In this document: piece by piece, positions 1 through 10,693 of the stretch
Numbering within the stretch: the stretch's first letter is position 1
Layout: every line of letters starts with the position of its first letter
Origin: Herbidospora yilanensis
Lineage (GTDB): Bacteria > Actinomycetota > Actinomycetes > Streptosporangiales > Streptosporangiaceae
NCBI RefSeq assembly: GCF_001570565.1
Contig: NZ_BBXE01000018.1
Span: 62,001-126,000 of the forward strand
Direction of reading: 5' to 3'
Length of the DNA: 64,000 nt
Translations under genes and position numbers: made by a program
The notes under the pieces: model-generated
Databases searched by the model: none
Seen by the model: the letters and a program-made list of their open reading frames with translations, nothing else
What the model was told of the DNA's origin: nothing

Positions 1-2
1 TG

Positions 3-2135
3 ACGCTGGTCGGGTCGCTGCCGTGGTTGCGGGCCACCGGGGTGCGGCTGACGCCCACGCCCGACCTGTCGACGTTCCTGATCTCGGCGGGGGTCGCGCT
101 CGCGTGCGCCGTCCTGCTGGCGCTGCCGGCGTGGCGGGGGGCGCGGCGGACGTACATAGAAGAACAGTCGGCCCGCGGGCGCGGCGAGAAGCAGGGCATC
201 GTCCAGCGCGCCGGGGGCGACCTGGTCCTGCTGGTCGTCGCAGCGCTCGCGGTCTGGCAGCTCCAGCGGTACGGCTCTCCGGTCACCTCCACGACGAGCG
301 GCGGTCTCGGCATCGACCCGCTGATCGTGACGGGACCGGCACTGGCCCTTCTGTGCGGGGGCATGCTGGGCCTGCGGCTCGTCCCGATCGTCTCGGGCAT
401 CGCCGAACGGTGGACGAGCCGCAGGTCCAGCCTCGCGCCGGCGCTGGGCGCCTGGCAGGTCAGCCGCCGCCCGCTGCGCTACTCGGGCCCCGTGCTGCTG
501 CTGACGATGGCCATCGCGATCGGCGTGGTGTCGATCGCGACGGCGGCGACCTGGCGGGGGTCCCAGGAGGACCAGGCACGCCACATCGCCGCCGCCGACC
601 TGCGGGTCGCCGGGCCCATCGCGGGCGCCGAACTCGGCACGCTCGGCCGGGCGGGCACCTACGCCGCGCTGCCCGGCGTCACCGGGATCAGCCCGGTCTA
701 CCGGGGCACGGTCGAACTCGGCGGCGACGACGCGGTGTTCCTGGCCGCCGACGCCGGACGCCTCGACGGGCTGCTGCACCTGCGCCCCGACCTGACCCCG
801 ATGACCGTGCCGGAGCTCGCGGGCGAGTTGTCCTCGGCCCGACCCGACCCGGCCTCGATCACGATCCCCGGCGAGCCCGGCGCCCTGACGCTCGGCACCC
901 GGCTCACCCTCGACGACCCGGCCCTCGCGGACGCCTACCGGAGCATCCCGCTGCGCCTGGTGGTCCGCGACCGTCTCGGCACCCGGACCGAGGTCTGGAC
1001 CGGCCTGCTCGCGCCCGACGGCCGCCACCACCGGGTCACGGCCGATCTGAAGGCGCTGGGCGGGCGCTCCGGCACGATCGCCTACCCGCTGACGCTTGAG
1101 GGCGTGCTGCTCGACGTGCCGATCCCGCCCGAGGGCAGCCCGATCACCCTGGCCGTCGACGCCGTCACCACCGACGCCGGGACCACGCTGGAGGCGCCCT
1201 CCTGGACGGTCGCCCAGCGCGGCAAGCAGAACCTCGACAAGCCCTCGGTCACGCCCGGCGGGTTCCTGACGCTGACGACCGGCCGGCCCGCCCCCCACCC
1301 GGCCGACGCGCCGTTCGAATGGGAGCACATCGCGCTGCTGCCCGGCCCGGCGGCCACGACCACGCTGCCGGTCGCGGTCACCGCCGACCTCGCCGCCAGC
1401 TCGAAGCTCGTGATCGGCAAGACCACGACCATGGCGATCGACGGCACGCCGACCCCGGTGACGCCCGTCGCCGTCCTGGACGCGATGCCCGGGACCGAGG
1501 GCGCGCAGCCGGCCGTGCTGGCCGACCTGGAGACCGTCCAGGCGCGGGACCTCGCGGGGGCGTACACCCCCCATTCCGCCACGGAGTGGTGGCTCGCCAC
1601 CGACGGCCCGCGGGCCGAGGCGGAGATGAGAAGGCACCTCGACTGGGACCAGACGATCGTGTCGCGGGCGGCGCTGACCCGCCAGCTCCAGGACGACCCG
1701 CTGGCCAGCGGCCTGCAGGGCGCGCTGATCCTGGGCTTCGCGGCGGCGCTGGTCTTCGCGGTGCTCGGCTTCCTCGTCAACGCGGCCGTCGCGGCCCGCG
1801 AACGCGCCACCGAGTTCGCGCTGCTGCGCGCGCTCGGGGTGAGCTTCAACCAGGTCTTCGGGCTGCTCGCCGTCGAGCAGACCTTCATCATCGGGTTGTC
1901 CCTGCTGGGCGGTACGGCTCTCGCCGTCGCCGTGGCCACCCTCGTCGTGCCGCACATCGTGCTCACCGGGCAGGCGACGGCCGTGACGCCCGGAGTGCTG
2001 CTGGACATCCCGTGGGGCGCGACGGCCGCCCTGCTCGCGGCGGTGGCGCTGTTGCTGTTCGCGGTGGTCGGGGGCCTGGCCCGCACGCTCCGCCGCCAGG
2101 GTCTCGGCCGCGCGCTGCGCATCGGGGAGGACTGA
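3..2135 (+). CDS. FtsX-like ABC transporter permease, 5' end outside window
   Basis: The frame is open to the left edge, so the N-terminus is missing; 710 in-frame codons are visible. The visible part starts inside an FtsX domain: membrane segments (for example LISAGVALACAVLLALP, GPALALLCGG, VLLLTMAIAIGVVSIATAA), then a large extracytoplasmic domain from about residue 185 to 565, then a final FtsX block of three helices ending in a basic tail (ARTLRRQGLGRALRIGED). The layout fits the MacB/LolC/YtrF class of permeases, which move lipids, peptides or envelope stress molecules by mechanotransmission. The TGA stop is directly followed by the GTG of the next permease, so the two are translationally coupled. 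Substrate unknown. Confidence 0.9.
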   Translation, partial: TLVGSLPWLRATGVRLTPTPDLSTFLISAGVALACAVLLALPAWRGARRTYIEEQSARGRGEKQGIVQRAGGDLVLLVVAALAVWQLQRYGSPVTSTTSGGLGIDPLIVTGPALALLCGGMLGLRLVPIVSGIAERWTSRRSSLAPALGAWQVSRRPLRYSGPVLLLTMAIAIGVVSIATAATWRGSQEDQARHIAAADLRVAGPIAGAELGTLGRAGTYAALPGVTGISPVYRGTVELGGDDAVFLAADAGRLDGLLHLRPDLTPMTVPELAGELSSARPDPASITIPGEPGALTLGTRLTLDDPALADAYRSIPLRLVVRDRLGTRTEVWTGLLAPDGRHHRVTADLKALGGRSGTIAYPLTLEGVLLDVPIPPEGSPITLAVDAVTTDAGTTLEAPSWTVAQRGKQNLDKPSVTPGGFLTLTTGRPAPHPADAPFEWEHIALLPGPAATTTLPVAVTADLAASSKLVIGKTTTMAIDGTPTPVTPVAVLDAMPGTEGAQPAVLADLETVQARDLAGAYTPHSATEWWLATDGPRAEAEMRRHLDWDQTIVSRAALTRQLQDDPLASGLQGALILGFAAALVFAVLGFLVNAAVAARERATEFALLRALGVSFNQVFGLLAVEQTFIIGLSLLGGTALAVAVATLVVPHIVLTGQATAVTPGVLLDIPWGATAALLAAVALLLFAVVGGLARTLRRQGLGRALRIGED

Positions 2136-4801
2136 GTGAACGTCTGGCAGCTCGTCAAGGTGCACCGGGCCACCGCCCTGGTGCTGGCGCTGCTGAGCCT
2201 CTCCGCGTCGCTGCTGCTGGCGGCGCTGCCCCGGGGCTATGAGCGGGCCTACGACGACGCCGTCCACGGCATGCTCGGCGACGTCTCCGCCCAGGTGACC
2301 GACCTCGGCGTGACCGGGCGGCCGATCGTGTCCGACGCGCTGCTCACCCACCCGGCCGACTTCCAGAGCCGGTACGAGGAGATCGCGAAGGGTCTGCCGC
2401 CGCGGGTGCGCGAGGTCGTCGTCCCGCTCGGGCAGGGCACCTCCCACTTCGGCGCCAAGACCACCGGCACCCCGGTCAACGACCGCATCGGCGGTTCCCG
2501 GCGGAACAACCAGTACGTCGACTTCGCCTGGTTGCCCGGCGCGGCCACCCGGGTGAAGTGGGTCAAGGGCGAAGCGCCGGGCGCGTCGTCGACGCTGGCC
2601 CGGGTGCCCGGCCGGCCCGAGCTGAAGGACCTGACGGTCATGGAGATCGGCCTCGTGGCCGAGGCCGTCGAGGAGATGGGCATCGACGTCGGCGCGACCC
2701 TGCTGCTCGGCAACAGCTACCCGGTCGTGGCCAAGGTCACCGGCCTCTACGAGATCGCCGACGCCGCCGACCCCTACTGGGAGCACAACGGCGAGGTCAC
2801 CCGGGTCGTCGAGCGCCCCATCCCCGGCTCGACCGAGAACGAGTGGCTGACCGCCGGGCTCATCAGCGACGACGGGCTCGCCAAGCTCGACGAGCGCCGC
2901 GAGGTCAGTTACTGGTGGGTCTACGGCGTCGACCGGACCCGCGTCGAGGCGGCCGCCGCCCCCGCGTTGATCACCGGGATCGGCGACTACCAGCGTTTCC
3001 TGGGCGACCTGTCGGGCGGCGGGGTGGGCAACCCGCTGGAACTCCGATTCGAGCTCTGGACCGGCCTCGGCCGGGTGCTGGGCGACTTCCTGGTCGTGTT
3101 GCGCACCGCCGAGACCCTGCTCTACCTGCTGCTGGGCGGGCTCGCGGTGGTGTCGCTCGGGGTGCTGGCGCTGGCCGTGCAACTGCTCACCGAGCGGATG
3201 CGCACGGGCTTGTCGCTGGTACGCGCCCGCGGCGCCTCCCTGGCGCAGGTGGTGCGGGCCGGGGTCGCGGTGGTCGCGCTCGCCGTGCTGCCCGCCGCGC
3301 TGGCCGGCTATGGCCTGTCGTATCTGGTGCCCGGCCCGTCGACGCCGCTCGCGCACGTCGTCCCGGTCGTGCTGACCCTGACGACGCTGCTGTTCGCGGC
3401 CGGCCGGCTCGCGCTGGCGCACCGGCGCCCCCTGAAGGACACCCGATCCGATCTCGTGTCGGCACGTCCGTCGCCCCGCCGCATCGCCCTGGAGTTCCTC
3501 GTGGTGCTGCTCGGCGTGGGCGGGGCCTACCTGCTGCGCACACGCGGGGTCGCGAGCGACGCGCAGGAACTCGGGGCCGACCCGTTCCTCGTCCTGGCGC
3601 CCGCCGGGCTGGCCCTGGCCGCCGGGATCCTGACGCTGCGGCTCTATCCGCTGCCGTTGAAGCTGGTCACGCGGCTGGCCGGACGGCGTCCCGGGGCGGT
3701 CCCGTTCCTCGGCCTCACGCTGGCCGCCCGGTCGCGCGGCGGGGCGGCGCTGCCGGTGCTGATCCTGCTGCCCGCGCTGGCCGTGTCGGTGTTCGGGGCG
3801 CTGGTGTCGGGCGCGATCGGCCACACCCAGAGCCGGGCCGCGTGGCGCGACGTCGGGGCGCCGGCCCGGATCGAGCGGGCCGCCGAGATCCCCGAGGACG
3901 TGGTGGCCAGGGTCGAGGCGCTGCCCGGGGTGACCTCGGTGGTGCGGGCGGGCAAGGGCAACGTGCAGGTCGGGATCAGCGGCCTGCGGGCCACGGTGCT
4001 CTCCATCGACCTGAAGGACTACCGCGACCTCGTCGCCGGCACGCCCCTGACGGTGCCCGACCCGCCGCGCGGGCTCGGGGTCCCGGCGCTGGTGTCGACG
4101 ACGCTGGTGCCGTACAAGGAGATCGAGCTCGGGTGGCACAACCGGATGACGATCCGCAACATGGGCCGGATCGACGAGCTGCCCGGACTGTCGTTCCCCG
4201 GCGAGAACCTGATCGTGATGCCGTTCGACGGGCCCAAGAGGGGCGGGCTCCGGACGTACACGAACATGCTGCTGGTCGACGGCGACGTCGACCGTGCCAC
4301 GCTGGAACGCACGGTGGGCCTGGCCGACGCCGAGATCGAGACCTACGCGACCGCGCTGGCCGACATCCGGAACACCCCGCTGACCGGTGCCATCACGGTC
4401 GCCTTCACCGTCGCCACCCTGGCCATGGGCGCCTACGCGCTGATCGCCGTGATCGTGGCGCTGGTGATCGGCGCCGCCGACCGCGCCAAGGCGCTGTCGT
4501 TCCTGCGTACGCTGGGCCTGTCCCAGCACCAGGCCCGCACGCTGACCGTGCTGGAGGTGGCCCCCCTGATCGTCCTGACCGCCGTGGCCGGCCTCGCGCT
4601 CGGCCTGGTGCTGCCCCTGGTCATCGGCCCCGGCCTCGACCTGTCGTCGTTCGCCGGCCTCACCGTCACCGACTTCCCGCTCACCTTCACCACACCCGCC
4701 CTGCTGGCGGCCGCCCTGACCGCCGTCTCACTCCTCGGCGCCTTCGCCCACGCGACCGCCGGCCGCCGCGTCACCACCGCACTCCGAGTGGGGGAATCCT
4801 C

Positions 4802-4805
<4 letters not shown>
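2136..4805 (+). CDS. FtsX-like ABC transporter permease
   Basis: 889 residues starting at GTG right after the stop of the upstream permease, with GGGGAGG as ribosome binding site. One N-terminal helix (LVLALLSLSASLLLAALP) is followed by a large extracytoplasmic domain, an FtsX helix block near residues 310-430, a second extracytoplasmic domain and a C-terminal FtsX block (VAFTVATLAMGAYALIAVI, VLTAVAGLALGLVLPLVIG). The duplicated FtsX layout is typical of actinobacterial MacB-like exporters. The stop overlaps the next start (ATGA), so it sits in one operon with the ATPase. Probably forms a heterodimeric permease with the upstream product; the substrate cannot be read. Confidence 0.92.
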
Positions 4806-5725
<920 letters not shown>

Positions 5726-5729
5726 CCAC

Positions 5730-5822
5730 TCCCCGCCCTGGAGGAGGGGGATTCCGGCCCTCACGGACCGGTACCGTGCCGCGTTTTCTCCCGGCCCTGA
5801 AGGACCGGGTTTCCTCACTGGA
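5730..5822 (+). repeat. Cluster of imperfect palindromes, possible IS200/IS605 right-end relic
   Basis: The 103-bp gap between the two ATPase genes holds three related hairpins. The first is near 5734-5750 (GCCCTGGAGGAGGGG). The second, 5755-5771, reads CGGCCCTCACGGACCGG; the third, 5792-5808, reads CGGCCCTGAAGGACCGG and is followed by TTTCCTCACTG. The last two are 17-bp imperfect repeats of each other, 37 bp apart. Hairpins of the GCCCTGAAGG kind, separated by a short spacer, are common at the right ends of actinobacterial IS200/IS605 elements. No tnpA or tnpB lies nearby, so this would be a solo end. It could equally be an attenuator between the operon genes. Confidence 0.4.
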
Positions 5823-5828
5823 GAAGTT

Positions 5829-6518
5829 TTGCTGAGCGAACCGCTTGTCGTGGTCGAAAACCTGCGGAAGGTCTACCCGCGCGGGGTCGAGGCGTTGCGT
5901 GGGGTGTCCTTCACCGCCTCCCCCGGCGAACTCATCGCCGTCCGCGGCCGGTCGGGGTCGGGGAAGACGACCCTGCTCAACCTGCTCGGAGGCCTGGACG
6001 CGCCCACCGAGGGCCGGGTCTTCGTCGACGGGAAGGAGGTCACGGCCCTTCCCGAGGCGGGCCTGCTGGAGCTGCGGCGCGACGTGATCGGGTTCGTGTT
6101 CCAGTCGTTCGGGCTGATCCCCGTGTTGTCCGCCGCGGAGAACGTGGGCGTGCCGATGCGGCTGAGCCGGACGGCGCCCAAGGAGCGGGACGAGCGGGTG
6201 AAGGCGCTGCTGGCGTTGGTCGGGCTGGAGCAGCATGCCAACCAGCGGCCTTATGAGCTTTCCGGCGGGCAGCAGCAGCGGGTGGCGATCGCGCGGTCTC
6301 TCGCGAACCGGCCGAAGTTGCTGATCGCGGACGAGCCCACGGGGCAGCTCGACTCGCAGACGGCCCGGCAGATCATGCAACTGCTGCGGGCGCTGGTGCG
6401 GAGCGAGGGGGTCACCGCGGTGGTGGCCACGCACGACCCGAGCCTGATCACGCTGGCCGACCGGGTGCTGGAGCTGCGGGACGGGGTCTTCCTGGAGGCG
6501 GAGACGTCGGCGGCCTGA
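5829..6518 (+). CDS. ABC transporter ATP-binding protein (LolD/MacB type)
   Basis: 229 residues from a TTG start preceded by GGAGAAG. Walker A GRSGSGKT at 40-47, signature LSGGQQQ at 144-150, Walker B LLIADE at 164-169 and the H-loop in VVATHDPS. The length is that of a plain LolD-type ATPase. It lies 103 bp after the first ATPase gene on the same strand. It could provide a second nucleotide-binding subunit for the two FtsX permeases, giving an asymmetric transporter; this pairing is inference. Confidence 0.9.
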   Translation: MLSEPLVVVENLRKVYPRGVEALRGVSFTASPGELIAVRGRSGSGKTTLLNLLGGLDAPTEGRVFVDGKEVTALPEAGLLELRRDVIGFVFQSFGLIPVLSAAENVGVPMRLSRTAPKERDERVKALLALVGLEQHANQRPYELSGGQQQRVAIARSLANRPKLLIADEPTGQLDSQTARQIMQLLRALVRSEGVTAVVATHDPSLITLADRVLELRDGVFLEAETSAA

Positions 6519-6567
6519 ACACCGCCGGCGCCTGGCCACATCGGTCCCGGCGTCCCGGGTAGGGCCG

Positions 6568-7056
6568 TCACTCGACCGTCGGCGATCCGGCGAGCCATGC
6601 GCCGATGAGCTGAATGTCGGCGTCTGTCATGCCGTCTTGGGGGCGCACCTGGTGGAGCAGGGCGGGGGCGGGGTGATGCCGGGCCACCCAGCGGCGGTCG
6701 ATGTCCGTCATTTCGTCATCCGCCCAGATGAAGGGACGGCCTGCGGCCCACTCCACCAGGTGGCGAGTCTTCCAGTGGAGTTCGCCCTGTTCGTCGGCGT
6801 CGGGCCAGTCGACGTAGGGCAGGTCGGGCAGGCCGAGGATCGGCACGATGACGTCGTTGGCCTGGGATGCCCAGGTGGTCGCCCAGACGAGTTCGCAGCG
6901 CAACGCCGCGAGCTTGGGACCGAGCGCCGGGTCGACGCGGGCGAGCAACGGGTTCTCCCGTGACGAAGCGTGGGAGTTACGGGTGGGGTGGTGCCCGCCG
7001 AAGGGGATGACCGGGCCGTCGACGTCCAGGAACAGAATCGGAAGATCGCCGGGCAT
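6568..7056 (-). CDS. HAD-like protein (HAD domain of Swiss Army Knife RNA repair type)
   Basis: 162 residues. The N-terminal ILFLDVDGP at 7-15 is a HAD motif I (DxDG), TTW near residue 60 is in the motif II region, and WADDEMTD near residue 111 supplies the acidic motif IV. The overall pattern resembles the small stand-alone HAD domains first described in Swiss Army Knife RNA repair proteins. Expected chemistry is phosphoryl hydrolysis; substrate unknown. It lies downstream of holA on the same strand, converging with the ABC operon. Family assignment is from memory of the motif layout. Confidence 0.75.
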   Translation of the reverse strand: MPGDLPILFLDVDGPVIPFGGHHPTRNSHASSRENPLLARVDPALGPKLAALRCELVWATTWASQANDVIVPILGLPDLPYVDWPDADEQGELHWKTRHLVEWAAGRPFIWADDEMTDIDRRWVARHHPAPALLHQVRPQDGMTDADIQLIGAWLAGSPTVE

Positions 7057-7118
7057 TGGCAGAGCATAAGCGGCATCCGGCCGGAGGCCGCCGTTTCGGG
7101 CGAGTCGGCGCAGAGGGG

Positions 7119-8105
7119 TCAGCGGCCGTTTCGGCTGCGGACGATGGTCTGGACGGTGTTCTCCAGGGCGTAGGCCGCGTCGGTGCCGCCGCCCTTGACC
7201 TGTTCGTCGGCCGTCGCCACCGCCTGGATCGCGCGGGACAGGCCCTCGGGCCCCCAGCCGTTGAGCTGGCGGCGGGCGTTGCGGATCTTCCAGGGGGGCA
7301 TGCCCAGCCGCCCGGCGAGCTGGTTCTCATTGGCGTTGCGCGGCGCGCCCGACACCTTGGCGAGGCTGCGCAGGCCGCCCGCCAGGGCGCTGACGATCAG
7401 GACGGGGGCCACGCCGGTCGACAGGGCCCAGCGGAGCTGCTCCAGGGCTTCGGCGAGTTTGCCCTCGACCGCCATGTCGGCCACGTTGAAGCCGCTCACC
7501 TCGGCCCGGCCCCGGTGGTAGCGGGCCACGGCGGCCTCGCCGACCGTCTTCTCCTGGGTGTCGAACGCGAGCTGGCTGCAGGCCGCCGCCAGCTCGCGCA
7601 GGTCGCTCCCGACGGCGTCGAGCAGGGCGTGGGCGGCGGCGGGCGCGATCGTACGGCCGAGACCGCGGAACTCGTTGCGGATGAAGTCGATGCGTTCGCC
7701 CGCTTTGGTGAGCTTGGCGACCGTGACCACCTGCGCGCCGGCCTTCTTCACCCCGTCGACCAGCGCCTTGCCCTTCACCCCGCCCGGGTGGACGAGCACG
7801 AGGGTCACGTCGTCGGACGGATGCGCGGCGTACTTCACCGTCTCGGTGACGACGTCTTTCGTCAGGTCCTGGGCGTTGCGCACCACCACGACCGACCGGT
7901 CGCCGAACAGCGAGGGCGACATCAGCCGGGTCAGCTCGCCGGGCTCGACCTTCCCCCCGACGAGGTCGTGGACCTCGGCGGTGGGCTCCTCGGCGCGTAC
8001 GGACGAGACCACCGACGCGACCGCCCGGTCGGCGAGCAGTTCCTCGTCACCCGACACGAGCGTCACCGGCGCGGCGTTCCCCATCCCGGCAGCATGCCAC
8101 ATCAC
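7119..8105 (-). CDS. holA: DNA polymerase III subunit delta
   Basis: Up to 328 residues. The clamp-loader delta subunit opens the beta clamp and hands it to DNA in the replisome. The sequence shows the delta pattern: VTLVSGDEELLADRAVASVV near the N-terminus, an AAA-like domain without a working Walker A, and the C-terminal helical collar with the LAGRLGMPPWKIRNARRQLNGW segment. The first ATG (8105) overlaps the stop of comEC; the ATG at 8084 (MGNAAPVTL) is an equally good start and closer to the usual family length. Position after comEC is the standard actinobacterial arrangement comEA-comEC-holA. Confidence 0.92.
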   Translation of the reverse strand: MMWHAAGMGNAAPVTLVSGDEELLADRAVASVVSSVRAEEPTAEVHDLVGGKVEPGELTRLMSPSLFGDRSVVVVRNAQDLTKDVVTETVKYAAHPSDDVTLVLVHPGGVKGKALVDGVKKAGAQVVTVAKLTKAGERIDFIRNEFRGLGRTIAPAAAHALLDAVGSDLRELAAACSQLAFDTQEKTVGEAAVARYHRGRAEVSGFNVADMAVEGKLAEALEQLRWALSTGVAPVLIVSALAGGLRSLAKVSGAPRNANENQLAGRLGMPPWKIRNARRQLNGWGPEGLSRAIQAVATADEQVKGGGTDAAYALENTVQTIVRSRNGR

Positions 8106-10453
8106 GGCCCCCGCGCGACCACGGCCGGCGTGCCCTCCCTGGTCACGACCGCGATGTCGCCCTGGACGTCGGTGCGGTGGATGCGCGCGCCGAGCATGGT
8201 CAGCGTGGCGAGGGTCGAGTCGGCCGGGTGGCCGTAGTCGTTCCCGGCGCCCACGCTGATCAGGGCCAGCCGGGAGCGCGCGGCGGCCAGGAAGGCGGGG
8301 TCCTGCCGGGCGCTCCCGTGGTGGGGGACCTTGAGGATGTCGGCCGGCGGGATCGTGCGTACGAGAGCGGACTCCGCCTCGGTCTCCAGGTCACCGGCGA
8401 GCAGCGCGGAGAGGCCCGGCCACTTGGCGTGCAGCACCACACTGGCGTTGTTCAGCACCGACCCTTCCCCGGCGCCCTTGGAGGGCGCGTCGGGCGCGGG
8501 CGCGACGACGGTGAGGACGAGATCGCCGAACCTCCAGGTGGTGCCGGGCGTGACGACCCATTCGGGGATGCGGCGCGCGGCCAGTTCGGGACTGACGACC
8601 CGCTTCGGGCTGACCACGACCGCGCCCACCCGCCGATCCCGTAACACCCCGGTGAGCCCGCCGGTGTGGTCGGCGTGCGGATGGGTGAGCACGAGCAGCG
8701 GCACCGCGTCGACGCCGAGACGGTCGAGGCAGGCGTCGACGAGATCAGGTTCGGGCCCGGTGTCGACGACGATCCCCGCCCCGTCTCCGGCGCGCAGCAC
8801 GATCGCGTCACCCTGCCCGACGTCGCACATCACCATGAGCCACCCGCTGGGCGGCCAACCGGACACCACCGGCCCCGCCACGAGCGTCGCGACCAGCACC
8901 CCGCCCGCGACGGCGAGACTGACGCGCCTGGCCCCCCGATGCCAGAGGGCGATCCCCACCGGTACGAGCAGCGCCACCCCCACCAGGCCGCCGGGCCACC
9001 CGATGGTCGCCGCCGGTACGTCGGCCGCCCGGTCCGCGACCAGGACGATCCACCCGACGGCCAGCCCGGCCGGGCGGGTGACCAACTGGGCGAGGTCCAT
9101 GCTGATCGGCGCCGTGAGCGCGGCGACGAACCCGATGATCGTGGCCGGCGCGACGGCAGGCCCGGCCAGCAGGTTGGCGGGGATGGCGACGAGCCCGATC
9201 TCCCCCGACATGAGCACGAGGATCGGCGTGACCGCGACCTGCGCCGCCGCCGGCACCGCGATCGCCTCGGCGCACCAGAGGGGCATCCTGCGAGCCATGC
9301 GATCCCGCCAGTACGGGGCCAGCAGGATGATGCCGGCGGTGGCGGAGACCGAGAGGGCGAACCCGTACTCCCTGGCCAGACCCGGGTTGAACAACAGCAA
9401 CAGCAGAACGGCCACCGACAGGGCCGACACGCCGTCCTTCTGCCGGCCGGCGCCGAGGGCGAGCGCGGCGACCGTGCCCATGACGAGGGCCCGCAGCACA
9501 CTCGGCGAGAATCGGGCGACGAACGCGAACGCCACCATGGCGACCACGACGAGCACGGCCCGCCAGACGAGCGTCAGCCCCACGGCCCGGCCCAGGAGCA
9601 GGACGGCGCCGCCCATGATCGCGAGGTTGGCCCCGCTCACCGCCGTGAGGTGGGAGAGCCCGGCGGTCTTGAAGTCGGCCTTGACGTCTTCACCGAGGTT
9701 GGTGACGTCGCCGACGACCAGACCGGGGAGGAGCCCGCGTTCGGCCGAGCCCAGGACGGAACTGGCCTCTCTCAGCCCCGCTCTCACGGCGCCCGCGATG
9801 CCGTGGGACGTCGATGGCGAGGCCAGGACGACCGGGTCGCCCCGGGCCATGAAGACGGCAGCGAGGAGTTGTCCCGGTTCCGCTACGCCGAGACGGCCGG
9901 AGACTCTGACATGGTGGCTGGGGAGGAGGGCGGGCCAGTTCTCGCCCCGGGCGAAGACGAGCACGGGGGCGTCGAGCCTCAACCGGTCCACGGCGACCAC
10001 GCGGGCCTCGACGAAGACGAGGTCGCCTTTGACTCTTGGGTCGGCCGAGATGACGAGTTCGGCCGAGACGGTGGCGTTCCTCTTCGCCATCTCCGCCAGC
10101 GGGCCCGAGGTGACGCCGTGGACTTTGACGCCGACCACTGCCGAGACGGCGCATCCCGCGATGGCGACCGCGACGAGGATCCGTCTTCTCGACAGGGCGA
10201 CCAGACCGAAGAGTCCGGCGGCGAGGAAGGAGGCCCAGGCGGGGAGACCGATGAGGATGAGCGCGGCGAGCCAGGCCGCCACGGCCGGGACGACGAGTTC
10301 GACGGAGTGACCTTGCCAGACGTTGGCGGGCGGGGTGAGGAGCTCGTCGTCTCTTGGGCGTTTGGGGCGGTAGCGGTCGGTCCGTTGCCGGATTCGCGCT
10401 TTGAGCCTGTCACCCAGTGGGAGGGTGCTGCGCGGGTGCAACCGGCTGCTCAT
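8102..10453 (-). CDS. comEC: ComEC/Rec2 family competence membrane protein
   Basis: 783 residues. ComEC forms the channel that carries single-stranded DNA across the membrane during transformation. Order of domains: hydrophobic N-terminus and DUF4131-like region (residues about 50-220), a competence domain of many helices (about 230-510, beginning GLLPGLVVGD and SHLTAVSGANL), and a C-terminal metallo-beta-lactamase domain with GQGDAIVLR and the metal motif HPHADH at about 592-597. It lies between comEA and holA on the same strand. Transformation has rarely been shown in this group, so the biological role here is open. Confidence 0.94.
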   Translation of the reverse strand: MSSRLHPRSTLPLGDRLKARIRQRTDRYRPKRPRDDELLTPPANVWQGHSVELVVPAVAAWLAALILIGLPAWASFLAAGLFGLVALSRRRILVAVAIAGCAVSAVVGVKVHGVTSGPLAEMAKRNATVSAELVISADPRVKGDLVFVEARVVAVDRLRLDAPVLVFARGENWPALLPSHHVRVSGRLGVAEPGQLLAAVFMARGDPVVLASPSTSHGIAGAVRAGLREASSVLGSAERGLLPGLVVGDVTNLGEDVKADFKTAGLSHLTAVSGANLAIMGGAVLLLGRAVGLTLVWRAVLVVVAMVAFAFVARFSPSVLRALVMGTVAALALGAGRQKDGVSALSVAVLLLLLFNPGLAREYGFALSVSATAGIILLAPYWRDRMARRMPLWCAEAIAVPAAAQVAVTPILVLMSGEIGLVAIPANLLAGPAVAPATIIGFVAALTAPISMDLAQLVTRPAGLAVGWIVLVADRAADVPAATIGWPGGLVGVALLVPVGIALWHRGARRVSLAVAGGVLVATLVAGPVVSGWPPSGWLMVMCDVGQGDAIVLRAGDGAGIVVDTGPEPDLVDACLDRLGVDAVPLLVLTHPHADHTGGLTGVLRDRRVGAVVVSPKRVVSPELAARRIPEWVVTPGTTWRFGDLVLTVVAPAPDAPSKGAGEGSVLNNASVVLHAKWPGLSALLAGDLETEAESALVRTIPPADILKVPHHGSARQDPAFLAAARSRLALISVGAGNDYGHPADSTLATLTMLGARIHRTDVQGDIAVVTREGTPAVVARGP

Positions 10454-10614
10454 ATGACGCTGACTTCCTGGGCTACGGGAGTGGGATGGGCTGGAACCGC
10501 CTTCTTGGCAGAACCGATCGCCGGTCGAGATGGCTGCAGGTCCGGTGTGGAATCGACCTCTCGCCAGTGCCGGCCGTCACCCCCAACCGGCTACGGGTCC
10601 AGCACGAGATGGGC

Positions 10615-10635
10615 CGACGTCTTGCATGGACGTCG
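10615..10635. terminator. Inverted repeat between comEA and comEC
   Basis: Arms CGACGTC and GACGTCG are perfect over 7 bp with a 7-bp spacer (TTGCATG). The element lies 59 bp past the comEA stop and about 160 bp before the comEC start in the 240-bp gap between them. It may be a weak actinobacterial terminator without a T-run, or an operator for comEC. Nothing else was recognised in this gap. Confidence 0.35.
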
Positions 10636-10693
10636 ATCTCAACCCCTCACCCGTTCGTGTCGGGCGCTTGTCGGTCGTACGGGAAATTGCTCG

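Noticed and set aside
10668-10690. TTGTCGGT on the plus strand as another damage promoter
   Set aside because: The -10 position (AATTGC) does not fit and no plus-strand gene follows.
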